This document shows positions 56,318-64,000 of a stretch of DNA of 64,000 nucleotides, piece by piece. The DNA comes from Streptomyces flavofungini (GTDB lineage Bacteria; Actinomycetota; Actinomycetes; Streptomycetales; Streptomycetaceae), in assembly GCF_030388665.1 (NCBI RefSeq), contig NZ_CP128846.1, forward strand, positions 8,962,001 to 9,026,000. Reading direction: 5' to 3'. The translations under genes were made by a program, and so were the position numbers. The stretch's first letter is position 1, and each line of letters starts with the position of its first letter. Below the pieces are notes generated by a model, which ran no database searches, was not told where the DNA came from, and saw only the letters and a list, made by a program, of their open reading frames with translations.

Positions 56318-57184
56318 TCAGCTCTGTTCCCGCTCCACCGGAAGCCACAGCTCCGCGTCGGCCTCGGACGTGTCCGGGGACATGCGGGTGCGCAGGATTT
56401 CCGGGCCGGGGCGGCTGCGGTAGGGGTTGGACGGGAACCACTGGGTGAACACGTCCCGCCACAGCTCCTGGATGGCCTCCGGAGCGGGTCCCCTGGTGGT
56501 GAACACCGCCCACGTGCCGGCGGGGACCGGCAGGACGGTGGTGCCGTCGGGGGCGGGCGCGGACGTGATGACCCCCTGGTAGTAGTCGAGTTCGGTGCCT
56601 TCGGCGCGGCTCGGGTCCAGGTCGTCGCAGACCGCGACGATGCCTTGCGGCTCCTGGTCCGAGAGCTTCTCCAGACGCTCCAGGGCCCCCGGGTCGATCC
56701 CGCGGACGAAGTCGATGATCGCCTGGTTCGGCCCCGAGTGCACGAGTGGCACCCGCGCCTTGAGGCCGACGACGCCGAACTCCGGCTTGTCCACGACGCG
56801 ATAACGCATGCTGCTGCTCCCTTCGACGGTGAGACGGAAGGCCAACCGGGGCTGGGAGACGAGCGCCGCGCCGGTACGCCTGGCCTCGGCAGGGCCGACC
56901 CCGTGCATGGCGCGGAACGCCCGGGCGAACGCCTCGCCCGAGCCGTAGCCGTAGCGCACCGCGACGTCCAGCAGGGACTCACGTCCCGCCAGCACCTCGC
57001 CGCCGGCGACCGTGAGCCGACGCCGTCGTACGTACTCCGACAGCGGCATGCCCGCGAGCGCGGAGAACATCCGGCGCAGGTGGTACTCCGAGGTGGCCGC
57101 GATCCGCGCCAGCTCGGCCACGTCCACGTCCTGGTCGAGTCGCCCCTCGATGTGTTCCAGGCTCTGGTTGAGACGCTCCAGCAC
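56318..57184 (-). CDS. AraC family regulator with GyrI-like ligand domain
   Basis: The protein has 288 residues from GTG 57184 with GGAAGGAG upstream. The AraC helix-turn-helix pair is N-terminal (about 10-105: VAELARIAATSEYHLRRMFS, DVAVRYGYGSGEAFARAF). The C-terminal half (about 125-285) is a GyrI/SOUL-like small-molecule-binding domain, as in Rob/SoxS-like and BmrR-type multidrug sensors. It is divergent from the alpha/beta hydrolase gene and may control it or itself. Confidence 0.9.
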   Translation of the reverse strand: MLERLNQSLEHIEGRLDQDVDVAELARIAATSEYHLRRMFSALAGMPLSEYVRRRRLTVAGGEVLAGRESLLDVAVRYGYGSGEAFARAFRAMHGVGPAEARRTGAALVSQPRLAFRLTVEGSSSMRYRVVDKPEFGVVGLKARVPLVHSGPNQAIIDFVRGIDPGALERLEKLSDQEPQGIVAVCDDLDPSRAEGTELDYYQGVITSAPAPDGTTVLPVPAGTWAVFTTRGPAPEAIQELWRDVFTQWFPSNPYRSRPGPEILRTRMSPDTSEADAELWLPVEREQS

Positions 57185-57351
57185 TTGCGGTCTCCTTCCT
57201 CTTTCGTGATCACCACGCTAGGCGGCGGACACCCGGCCCGACCCGACATCCTGTGCCCGATGGAGTCGGGTGCGCACACGGCTCGGCGCGGGTGCGGGGC
57301 GGCGGCCCGGGCGGGGTGCGCGGCCTCGGCGCCGCCGGTAGGTTCTCCGCG

Positions 57352-58221
57352 GTGACGTGGAAAGAGACGCAGGGCCTCGCATCGATGACCGACGCGGCAC
57401 AGTTGTGCTGGACGGCGCTCGGGGACACGGATCGGAAGCCGGCCGTGGTCCTGCTCCACGGCGGTCCGGGGCTGCCGGACTATCTGGGCGACGTCGCTCC
57501 CCTGATCGCGGATCTCGCGCCCGTGTACCGGTACGACCAGCGCGGCGCGGGCCGGTCCCCGTGGCGGGGCGCCCACTCCCTCGCCCGGCACGTCGACGAT
57601 CTGGCCGAGCTGCTCGACGCGTGGGACGTGCCGAGGGCCGTGCTCATCGGGCACTCCTACGGCGCCGATCTGGCGAGCCGGTTCTGTCTGAGGCATTCCG
57701 ACCGGGTCGCCGCGGTCCTGCTGATGTGCGGGCCGTTCACCGGTGACTGGCGGACCGACTACCGAGCGGAGCGCCGCCGTCGCATGACCCTGGCCCAGCA
57801 GGAGCGGCGCCGCGCGTTGCAGGAGCTGCCGCACCGCACGGAGGAGCAGGAAGTCGAACTGCTGACGCTGTCCTGGTTCACCGACCACGCCGACCCCGTA
57901 CGCGGATGGCAGTGGGCGGCCCAGGATGCCCGGCTGCGCCGCCCCGTCAACTGGTCCATGAACGACGAACTCGGCAGCGACGGACGCGCGGATCCCCTCG
58001 ACGAGCACCTTGCCGATCTGCGTGCGTGCCTGCCCGAGCGGGCGGAACTCCTGGCCGGAGCCGGCGATCCCCGTCCGGTGTCGGCGCTGCAATCGCTCGC
58101 GCTCCGGCTCGACCTGCCCCTGACCCGGATCGAGGACGCCGGACACGAGCCCTGGCTGGAGCAGCCCGACGCCGTGCGCGCGCACCTTCGGCGATTCGTC
58201 CAGGGAGCCGTGGGCGCCTAG
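57352..58221 (+). CDS. Alpha/beta hydrolase, proline iminopeptidase-like
   Basis: The protein has 289 residues from GTG 57352; ATG 57385 is an alternative. The oxyanion motif HGGPG is at 36-40, the nucleophile in GHSYGAD (S102), and the base in DAGHEPWLE near the C-terminus. HGGPG plus DQRGAGRS is the signature of S33 proline iminopeptidases and related haloperoxidase-like hydrolases. It acts in the cytoplasm; substrate unknown. Confidence 0.88.
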   Translation: MTWKETQGLASMTDAAQLCWTALGDTDRKPAVVLLHGGPGLPDYLGDVAPLIADLAPVYRYDQRGAGRSPWRGAHSLARHVDDLAELLDAWDVPRAVLIGHSYGADLASRFCLRHSDRVAAVLLMCGPFTGDWRTDYRAERRRRMTLAQQERRRALQELPHRTEEQEVELLTLSWFTDHADPVRGWQWAAQDARLRRPVNWSMNDELGSDGRADPLDEHLADLRACLPERAELLAGAGDPRPVSALQSLALRLDLPLTRIEDAGHEPWLEQPDAVRAHLRRFVQGAVGA

Positions 58222-58448
58222 GTGCGCTCGGCCGTGCCGTTCCGGACGCTGACGTGGTCGACGCGCTACGCGACCAAGGGCCACGAGGACGGCCACGGCG
58301 GCCGCGTGGGCCGGCAGCCACAGCGTCGTGGTGAAGGACAGGCAGTCGGCGACGGCGGTGTGGCTGTGGACAGCCCGCGCGTCGGCCAGGGCGGCGGTGC
58401 CGCGGTCGGCGGGGGCCGCGAGGGCCGCTTCCGTCCGGGTGGTTCCGC

Positions 58449-58705
58449 GTGAACGCCGGGGGTGACGTCGTCGCCTCCGGCGGGCTGTGGCGGGTCGGCG
58501 TGCGCCACCCCGTACACGCCGACCGGCTGTGCGCGGTGGTGGACCTCAAGGGCGGCACGGTCGCCACGTCCGCCCGATACGAGCGCGGCGACCACATCAT
58601 CGACGACCGCACCGGCCGCCCGGTCCGCGGCCTGCTCAGCCTGACCGTCGTGGCGCGTCGCTGACCGAAGCGGACGCCACCGCGACGGCGGCGTTCGCGA
58701 TGGGA
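58449..58705 (+). pseudogene. ApbE (FAD:protein FMN transferase) C-terminal fragment, frameshifted
   Basis: The encoded stretch WRVGVRHPVHADRLCAVVDL, ATSARYERGDHIIDDRTGRP and GLLSLTVVA match the FMN-transferase core of ApbE. After a one-base shift near 58660 it continues in another frame as SLTEADATATAAFAMG, then stops matching. The N-terminal half and the very C-terminus are missing. Confidence 0.78.
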
Positions 58706-58900
58706 GTGGAGGACGCCGCCGAGCGCTGCGGCCTCGGCCGGTCCCGTGACGACGGGCAGCCAGCAGGCGTCGGCGGTGAGTTGGCACAGGAGCGCGTTGC
58801 GGGTGGCGCCGCCGACCAGGTGCGCGACGTCGACGGGATGGTCGGCGAGCCGCTGGGCCTCGGTGAGGGCACGGCGGTGGGCGAGGGCGCTGGTGGTGCG
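58706..58900 (-). pseudogene. Rhamnulokinase (FGGY_C) fragment
   Basis: On the minus strand ALTEAQRLADHPVDVAHLVG, GGATRNALLCQLTADAC and LPVVTGPAEAAALGGVL match the C-terminal ATP-binding region of rhamnulokinases (RhaB). It abuts the ApbE fragment at about 58705/58706 and has no N-terminal domain. It is a relic. Confidence 0.75.
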
Positions 58901-59091
58901 GCGCTCCAGCCTTCGCTGACGCTGCGACACCGCCCCCGCCTCGGCATCGCTGCCCACCCCGTCCCCGCACCCGCCTGGCGCCGAGGCACGGAGCTGGGGG
59001 TGAGGGAGGATCAGCACCGCATGGCCCTGCGGCCCCTTAGGCTGAATCGCTCTCGGATCCGGCCGGGTGCATCACGAGCAAAGGGGTGGGC

Positions 59092-59871
59092 ATGGGGGAA
59101 CTGGGCGGTGGGACCGCACTGGTGACGGGCGGCTCACGCGGGATCGGGCGCGCGGTGGCTCTGCGGCTCGCTGCCGAGGGGGCGCTGGTCGCGGTCCACT
59201 ACGGCAGCAACGACGCGGCCGCTGCGAAGACCGTGGCGCGGATCGCCGAGGCCGGCGGCCGGGCGTTCGCGGTGCAGGCCCGCTTCGGCGAGAGCGGCGC
59301 AGTGGACCGGCTGTTCGACGGGCTCGCTGCCGGGTTCGCCGATCACGGTGCGGACGGCCTGGACATCCTGGTCAACAACGCGGGCATGCACTCGGTCAGT
59401 TCGATCGGACAGCTCACCGAGGAGGAGTTCGAGCGGCTGCTGGCAGTCAACGTGAGCACGCCCGTCTTCGTGGTCCAGCGGGCGCTGCCGCTGCTGCGGG
59501 ACGGCGGGCGGATCGTCAACGTGGGCTCGGCGTCCACCCGGATCGCGGACCCCCACCAGATCGGTTACACCGTCACCAAGGCGGCGCTGGCTGCCCTCGG
59601 CCCGTCGCTCGCCAACGAACTCGGCCGCCGTGGGATCACCGTGAACACGGTCGAACCCGGAGTGGTACTGACCGACATGATCGCCCACTACGCCGAGGTT
59701 CCCGAGGCCGTGGCCGCACTCGAGTCCATCACCGCGCTCGGACGGATCGGCCGGCCGGAGGACGTCGCGGACGTGGTGGGCTTCCTCGCGGGACCGCAGG
59801 GGCGCTGGGTGACCGGCCAGACCATCGACGTGTCCGGCGGCACCTACCTCGGACCGATCACGCCCGGGTGA
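59092..59871 (+). CDS. Short-chain dehydrogenase/reductase (classical SDR)
   Basis: The protein has 259 residues from ATG 59092 with AAGGGG upstream. The Rossmann motif GGSRGIG is at 13-19, NNAG follows at about 97-100, and the active-site Ser, Tyr and Lys lie in GSASTRIADPHQIGYTVTKA. The C-terminal ISGGTYL-type end (VSGGTYLGP) fits FabG-like reductases. It reduces or oxidises an unknown hydroxy/keto substrate with NAD(P)H. It ends inside a transposase remnant on the other strand. Confidence 0.93.
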   Translation: MGELGGGTALVTGGSRGIGRAVALRLAAEGALVAVHYGSNDAAAAKTVARIAEAGGRAFAVQARFGESGAVDRLFDGLAAGFADHGADGLDILVNNAGMHSVSSIGQLTEEEFERLLAVNVSTPVFVVQRALPLLRDGGRIVNVGSASTRIADPHQIGYTVTKAALAALGPSLANELGRRGITVNTVEPGVVLTDMIAHYAEVPEAVAALESITALGRIGRPEDVADVVGFLAGPQGRWVTGQTIDVSGGTYLGPITPG

Positions 59872-60283
59872 CCCGCCGCGGGTCACCGGCCCTGGTCCTC
59901 ATCCACGGCCGGGGGTGCGCCCGATCCGCGGCTGGGAGGGCGCCCGCCGCGACTTCGGCGTCCAGCCGCGCCAGCAGGCGTCCAGGAGTGGAGGCGTTCG
60001 GGGCGGCCCGGCTGAGCCCCAACCGGTGGTGCGCCTCAGGCGCCGCGCCGCCCGCGAAGCGGGCGGTCTGCGCAAGCGACCGCGCGCCACCGAGCACCGA
60101 GACCAGGCGCAGCCCCAGCAGTTCGCCGCGCCGGTAGCGGCGTCCTCGTACCCGGCGTGGATCGGGGAGACGGTCGAACACCTCGGCGGGCGTGCCCAGT
60201 TCAGAGGGGTCCGTGTGCGGACATGGCGCGGCGGCTGTGTCCTCGAAGGGGCGCGACAGGACGCTGATCAGGGAGGATTGCAC
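59858..60283 (-). pseudogene. ISAs1-type transposase, N-terminal remnant
   Basis: From GTG 60283 the frame begins like the ISAs1 family transposase head (DRLPDPRRVRGRRYRRGELL, LVSVLGGARSLAQTARFAGG, HHRLGLSRAAPNASTP, LLARLDAEV). The catalytic DDE core that should follow is absent and the end is out of register. No terminal inverted repeats were seen. It is an IS fragment. Confidence 0.72.
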
Positions 60284-60451
60284 GCGGACGCGGCTCCGGA
60301 TCGATCTGCGGTCTCAGCAACTTTGATCACCTGGCGTCGCGCCCGTCGATCCACTCGGATGCGCCACCCCCTGGCCGACGGGCCCGTGTCGCCATGCGGC
60401 CCGTGGAGCAGTCCCGTGGGTGCGGTGTCCGCACCGGAAGAGCGGGGGAGG

Positions 60452-60556
60452 TCAGCTCTGGGCGGTGGGCCGTACGACGATCTCGTTCACGTCTACCGCG
60501 GCAGGCTGATCGATCGCGAAAGCGATGGCCCGGGCGATCGCGCCGGGCGGGATCGC
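60452..60556 (-). pseudogene. SDR oxidoreductase C-terminal fragment
   Basis: On the minus strand the last residues IPPGAIARAIAFAIDQPAAV, then DVNEIVVRPTAQS and a stop at 60452 match the conserved C-terminus of YdfG-type SDR proteins. The rest of the gene is missing; sequence on the other side belongs to a different gene remnant on the plus strand. Confidence 0.7.
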
Positions 60557-60855
60557 GACGGGAACCCGAGGCACGCGGCCTGCTCGCCCGACTTCGGACG
60601 CTGGCCGCGCGCCATCCCGGCGACCCGCGGTACACCCGACTGATCGAGGAGCTGAACGAGGGCAGCCCGGAGGTGCGGGACTGGTGGCCCCGGTACGAGG
60701 TGCAGGCCCGGCAGAGCGGTCGGAAACGGCTACAGCATCCGCAACGGGGAGCGATCGTTTATGTGTACACCGCTTTTCACCTGGCCGAACAGCCGGAGCA
60801 GACGTTGGTGGTCTATCTCGACAGCAGTGAACTGCCCAACGGGGCTCAGCCGTGA
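60557..60855 (+). pseudogene. MmyB-type XRE regulator C-terminal fragment
   Basis: The plus frame ends ARLRTLAARHPGDPRYTRLI, LNEGSPEVRDWWPRYEV and FHLAEQPEQTLVVYLDS. This is the ligand-binding half of MmyB-like XRE regulators, abundant in Streptomyces. The helix-turn-helix half is absent and the last part is also shortened. It abuts the SDR fragment head to head. Confidence 0.7.
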
Positions 60856-60979
60856 CCCGCCCCAGTTCGTCCCGGCCGGTGACCACGGCCGTCGTCGCCC
60901 TCGCCGACATGTGGAGCCGCTGAGGGATCGGCGTGAGGCCCCGACACGGGCCGGGCCCCACGATCACGCCGAAGACGAA

Positions 60980-61168
60980 TCAGTTGAGCACCCGCAGCAC
61001 AGTGCGCACCACTCCCGCCGCTCCCCGCGCCATCCACCCGACTATTCCTGTCTCCACCGCCAGTTCGGCGGCCGAAGGCGCGACCTCCGCGGCCGACTCC
61101 GAACGGCACCGCGAGCAGATACGGAGCCAACGGCGCTTGCGCGCGCCGCATGTGTTGCACATTGCCAT
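60980..61168 (-). CDS. Small zinc-ribbon-like protein
   Basis: The protein has 62 residues from ATG 61168. CNTCG and ICSRC (two CxxC pairs) flank a basic stretch RKRRWLR, as in small zinc ribbons; the C-terminal half is a helix rich in Ala/Val. It resembles a short conserved Streptomyces protein of unknown role. The ribosome site is weak, so expression is uncertain. Confidence 0.6.
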   Translation of the reverse strand: MAMCNTCGARKRRWLRICSRCRSESAAEVAPSAAELAVETGIVGWMARGAAGVVRTVLRVLN

Positions 61169-61482
61169 GATCCCATTCTGCCCTGCCCTCCCGCATCGTC
61201 CCCAGGCGCCCATAGGCGCGCGAGGTGCAAGGTCGACACCCATGCTGTGAGGAATTCCCAAGACCCGCTGCTTTTCGAGCGGTTGGTCAGCATGCTGGTC
61301 GCACAGGCCCCAGGGTCCATTTCTGTTCGAACACCTCACCGGAAACGGCGATCGCCGCGCCGCGCCGCGCCGCTGGGCACCGCGGGTCTGCTGAAGGCGC
61401 AGGGACGGATCGGCACGTCTCCTGAAGGCGCAGACGGATCAGCCGGGGCGTGCGGGCCGCCGCGATTCGGAGCCCAGACCCC
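61169..61482. other. 314-bp region without a recognised gene
   Basis: A direct repeat CTGAAGGCGCAGGGACGGAT / CTGAAGGCGCAGACGGATC lies at 61391-61411 and 61422-61440. Short GCCGCGCCGCGC runs precede it. Otherwise nothing is seen. Confidence 0.4.
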
Positions 61483-62244
61483 TCAGATGTAGCCCTCGCG
61501 CAGCGCGTACGCCACGGCGTGCGACCTGTTGCGCAGGTGGAGTCGCGTGGTCAGGCCGTGCATCACGTTCTTGACGGTGCGTTCGGAGTACGACAGCTTC
61601 GTCGCGATCTCGGAGGTGTCGAGGCCCTCGGCGACCAGGCGCACGACGTCCACCTCGCGGGGCGTGAGGCCGAGGGTGCTGCCGGACTGGGCGGCGCCGC
61701 CCCGGTGCAGCCGGCCCACCTGGCCTATGAGTCGGCCGAGGAGGTCCGGCGGCAGGTCGCCGCCGCCCTTGGCGGTGGTCAGGACGGCCTGCACCAGGCG
61801 GTGCGTGGTGGCTTCACGACGCCAGACGATGGCGCCCACACCGCACTCGATGACGTCGAGGAGCTCGTTCTCGCGGACCGTGCCGACGATGAGCACGGCA
61901 CGCGTGCCCTCGGTGCGCACGGTCCGCCGCAGCCGGGCGAGCGCGGCCTCGTCGAGGACGTCCTCGACGAGTAACGCGACGGTGGCGGGGCCGGTGTCCT
62001 CGCACAGCTCGACCTCGGGGTGCCGCCGCAGCTGACTGAGGACTCCCTCGCGGCTGATCGGATCAGTGGCGGTGACGCTGACCCGGACCCGCGTCGACGT
62101 GGCCACGGAGGGCACGGCGGAAGCAGCGGGCGCGGAGGAAGCAGCGGGCGCGGAGGCCAAAGCGGGGGCGGGGGACGGCGGGGACACGGGCGGGACGGCG
62201 GACGTGGACGACACGGCGGACGCGGACGGGAGCGGCGCGGGCAA
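61483..62244 (-). CDS. LuxR/NarL-type response-regulator-like transcription factor
   Basis: The protein has 253 residues from TTG 62244 with GAGGAAG upstream. A low-complexity Ala/Ser/Pro head (about 1-50) is followed by a receiver-like domain lacking the usual phospho-Asp context (ATVALLVEDVLDEAALARLR). The C-terminal LuxR helix-turn-helix (about 190-250: LTPREVDVVRLVAEGLDTSE, SERTVKNVMHGLTTRLHL) is clear. The missing Asp suggests an orphan, phosphorylation-independent regulator. Target genes may include the adjacent secreted FG-GAP protein. Confidence 0.87.
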   Translation of the reverse strand: MPAPLPSASAVSSTSAVPPVSPPSPAPALASAPAASSAPAASAVPSVATSTRVRVSVTATDPISREGVLSQLRRHPEVELCEDTGPATVALLVEDVLDEAALARLRRTVRTEGTRAVLIVGTVRENELLDVIECGVGAIVWRREATTHRLVQAVLTTAKGGGDLPPDLLGRLIGQVGRLHRGGAAQSGSTLGLTPREVDVVRLVAEGLDTSEIATKLSYSERTVKNVMHGLTTRLHLRNRSHAVAYALREGYI

Positions 62245-62339
62245 GGGACTTCCTCACTTCTACGACTACGACTGCGGCTTCGGCGGTGCGCCCGGGCGCC
62301 GCCGACACGGGGGATCGGCGGCGTCCGGAGTTCATGGGG

Positions 62340-63080
62340 TCAGGAGCAGGCCTTGTAGAAGTGCTTCCAGCCCTTGTCCGGCATGGACGGCGGCTCGGCC
62401 GGGGTTCCGACCTCGCCGTACTTCACCTGCTCCTCGTACCTGTACTTGCCCGGGCCGCTGCTGCGCTTCGACAGCCGCACCTGCCGGTCCCAGGACCCGT
62501 CACCGGAGTTGTTGAGGACCGCGATGTCCGGGTACGCGTCGTCGTTGTAGTTGGCGACCCGCAGCTGCTTGGCCTCGCCGTGGTCACCGATGTCGGAGTG
62601 CCGGGCCCGCGCGGAGCCCAGGTCGGTCCGCTTGAGTGGGCCGGGGCGGTACTGGGCGAGGCGCGCCTTCGCGGGGTCGTCGATGCCGGAAGGCTTGACG
62701 ATGTTGACGACCATGTCCAGCTTGCCGTCCTTCTGGAAGTCGGCGACGGCGGCGGTCGCGACCTCGCCCGGCTTCGCGCCGAGCAGCTTGTTGACCGACT
62801 TCTTCGCGCCGAACGAGCCGCTCGCGGTGCCCCACTGGATCGTCATCCTGGTGCCGGTGTGACCGGGATTCGAGATCTTGTCCGGGCGGCCGTCACCGTC
62901 GAGGTCGCCCACCAGCGTCGTGGCACCCGCCAGACACGCGGCGGCCGCGGCCGCCTTGCCGGACTGTCCCGCACCGCCCGACGCCGACCCCGCGGCCGCA
63001 CTGGCCTGGAAGCCGCCGACGGTCAGGGTGAGGGCGACGACCGCGACGGGCGCGGCGATCAAACGTGAGCACATACGCAT
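62340..63080 (-). CDS. Secreted FG-GAP/VCBS repeat protein
   Basis: The protein has 246 residues from ATG 63080. A signal peptide covers 1-29 (VAVVALTLTVGGFQASA). FG-GAP-like repeats follow with Ca-binding loops VGDLDGDGRPDKI, ADFQKDGKLDMVV and ANYNDDAYPDIAV. Such propeller proteins often bind sugars, peptides or calcium outside the cell. An Ala/Gly/Ser linker follows the signal. No catalytic residue is evident. Confidence 0.87.
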   Translation of the reverse strand: MRMCSRLIAAPVAVVALTLTVGGFQASAAAGSASGGAGQSGKAAAAAACLAGATTLVGDLDGDGRPDKISNPGHTGTRMTIQWGTASGSFGAKKSVNKLLGAKPGEVATAAVADFQKDGKLDMVVNIVKPSGIDDPAKARLAQYRPGPLKRTDLGSARARHSDIGDHGEAKQLRVANYNDDAYPDIAVLNNSGDGSWDRQVRLSKRSSGPGKYRYEEQVKYGEVGTPAEPPSMPDKGWKHFYKACS

Positions 63081-63366
63081 CTACGAACTCCCATGTCGTC
63101 ACTGCTGAGCCACGCCCACCCAGCCGGCTCCCAGGGCGCCGCACGCGGGGCCGGTCCCGGTGGGCGTGGTGAGCTCTTGGGCGAGCATGGAACGAGCCTG
63201 TCGGGTGATCCGCCCCAACCGCCAGGTAAATGGGGCAGTTCGGGACACTGGAACGGAGAAAGAGGCTCTGACCTGCGGGAACGTAAGGTGCCTGGAACGC
63301 GAGGGTGGGACGCCTGGGGCCCTCGGGGGCGGGGAGACGGGGTCCCGAGGGCCCTGCGGGCCGCGT

Positions 63367-64000
63367 CTAGTTGTGTGCGTAGGGCGTCTTCGCCGTCGCC
63401 TCGGATCCGGTCCCGGACTCGGTCTCGGAGTTGGCCCCGGACTCGGTCCCGGACCCGGTCTCGGACTCGGAGTTGGTCCCAGACCCAGACCCAGACCCGG
63501 CCCCGATCGCGGTCGACGGCGAGGGCACGGGCGCGGATGCGGGGCCTGCCTCGCTGAGGCCGTACCGCCCGTGGAACCTCCGCAGGAAGCCGGGCGCGTA
63601 CCAGGCGGAGCGGCCGAGCAGCCGCATCGCGGCGGGGACGAGCACACCGCGTACGGCGACCGCGTCGATGAGGATGGCGAGGCCACTGCCCAGGCCGAAC
63701 ATCTGCATGAAGCTCAACTCGGCCGTGCCGAAGGCGAGGAAGCTCACGGCGAGCAGGCAGGCCGCCGCGCTGACGATGCGGCCGGTGTGCCCGAGGCCGT
63801 CCGTGACGGCGGTCTCGTTGTCGGCGCCCTGGTCGTGAAGCTCCTTGATGCGGCTGGTGACGAAGACCTCGTAGTCCATCGAGAGGCCGAAGGCGATGCA
63901 GAACATCAGCACGGTCATCGCCAGCTCCATGGGCTGGGCGGTGAAGCCGAGCAGACCGGAGAGGTTGCCGTCCTGGAAGATCCAGGTCATCACGCCGAGG
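63367..64000 (-). CDS. MMPL family transporter, C-terminal part (runs off window)
   Basis: The frame enters from beyond base 64000 and ends at 63367, giving 211 visible residues. Membrane helices with the RND/MMPL signature (FCIAFGLSMDYEVFVTSRIK, VSFLAFGTAELSFMQMFGLG, LIDAVAVRGVLVPAAMRLLG) are the last part of the second transmembrane bundle. A low-complexity Ser/Gly/Glu/Thr tail (from repeated GGTCTCGGACTC-type DNA) ends the protein. MMPL proteins export lipids or lipopeptides across the membrane in actinobacteria. Confidence 0.9.
   Translation of the reverse strand, partial: LGVMTWIFQDGNLSGLLGFTAQPMELAMTVLMFCIAFGLSMDYEVFVTSRIKELHDQGADNETAVTDGLGHTGRIVSAAACLLAVSFLAFGTAELSFMQMFGLGSGLAILIDAVAVRGVLVPAAMRLLGRSAWYAPGFLRRFHGRYGLSEAGPASAPVPSPSTAIGAGSGSGSGTNSESETGSGTESGANSETESGTGSEATAKTPYAHN

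Noticed and set aside
59858..60283. Intact insertion sequence
   Set aside because: Only the transposase head remains and no terminal inverted repeats or target duplications were found.
62105..62235. Separate plus-strand gene in the Ala/Ser-rich region
   Set aside because: It is the antisense of the low-complexity head of the LuxR-type regulator.

Overview
The window is high-GC actinobacterial DNA with almost exclusively G/C third codon positions, many GTG/TTG starts and many secreted or regulatory genes. The gene families (snapalysin, DUF574-type methyltransferase, RsrR, Imm49, BTAD/AfsR-like regulator, RamB-type regulator beside aceA, B12-riboswitch metE, cholesterol oxidase, MmyB-type regulator) point to Streptomyces or a close relative. 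No rRNA, tRNA, CRISPR array, intact insertion sequence or complete secondary-metabolite cluster was seen. The first gene (acyl-CoA dehydrogenase) and the last (MMPL transporter) run off the ends.

Layout. 0-13 kb: acyl-CoA dehydrogenase end, snapalysin, SAM methyltransferase, an RsrR/NmrA redox pair with a clear operator, MarR, a serine beta-lactamase-like hydrolase, gene remnants (RidA, FG-GAP), an HxlR/MFS divergent pair and a DEAD-box helicase. 13-18 kb: orphan immunity-like genes (barstar-like, Imm49) around a frameshifted TPR/CHAT pseudogene, plus a thioesterase-like protein. 18-35 kb: secreted aminopeptidase, OmpR-type two-component system, glycosyltransferase, VanX-like dipeptidase, aldo/keto reductase, DinB and RibD-like proteins, esterase, Ser/Thr kinase, DLH/GlxA divergent pair, chloramphenicol-phosphotransferase-like kinase and NUDIX. 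36-41 kb: a cobalamin riboswitch followed by a citramalate-synthase-type gene and a pyruvate-dehydrogenase-E1-like gene. 41-49 kb: TetR/DUF6463 pair, metE with its own cobalamin riboswitch, isocitrate lyase and a divergent RamB-type regulator with twin palindromes. 49-58 kb: a deletion scar joining a truncated BTAD regulator to a truncated ABC ATPase, a MarR/RidA pair sharing a 26-bp perfect inverted repeat, cholesterol oxidase, a secreted HExxH protein, OsmC, a substrate-binding-like protein, an AraC regulator and an alpha/beta hydrolase. 58-61 kb: a patch of juxtaposed gene fragments (ApbE, rhamnulokinase, ISAs1-type transposase, SDR, MmyB regulator). 61-64 kb: LuxR-type regulator, secreted FG-GAP protein and MMPL transporter end.

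The most interesting system is the riboswitch-cimA-E1 unit at 36.1-41.0 kb. With metE nearby also under B12 control, it could be a set of genes switched on when cobalamin is scarce. One testable idea is a B12-independent route pyruvate -> citramalate -> 2-oxobutyrate -> propionyl-CoA. The evidence for this is gene content and RNA motif only. A second theme is genome decay: several sites show two unrelated truncated genes abutting head to head, as expected after deletions.
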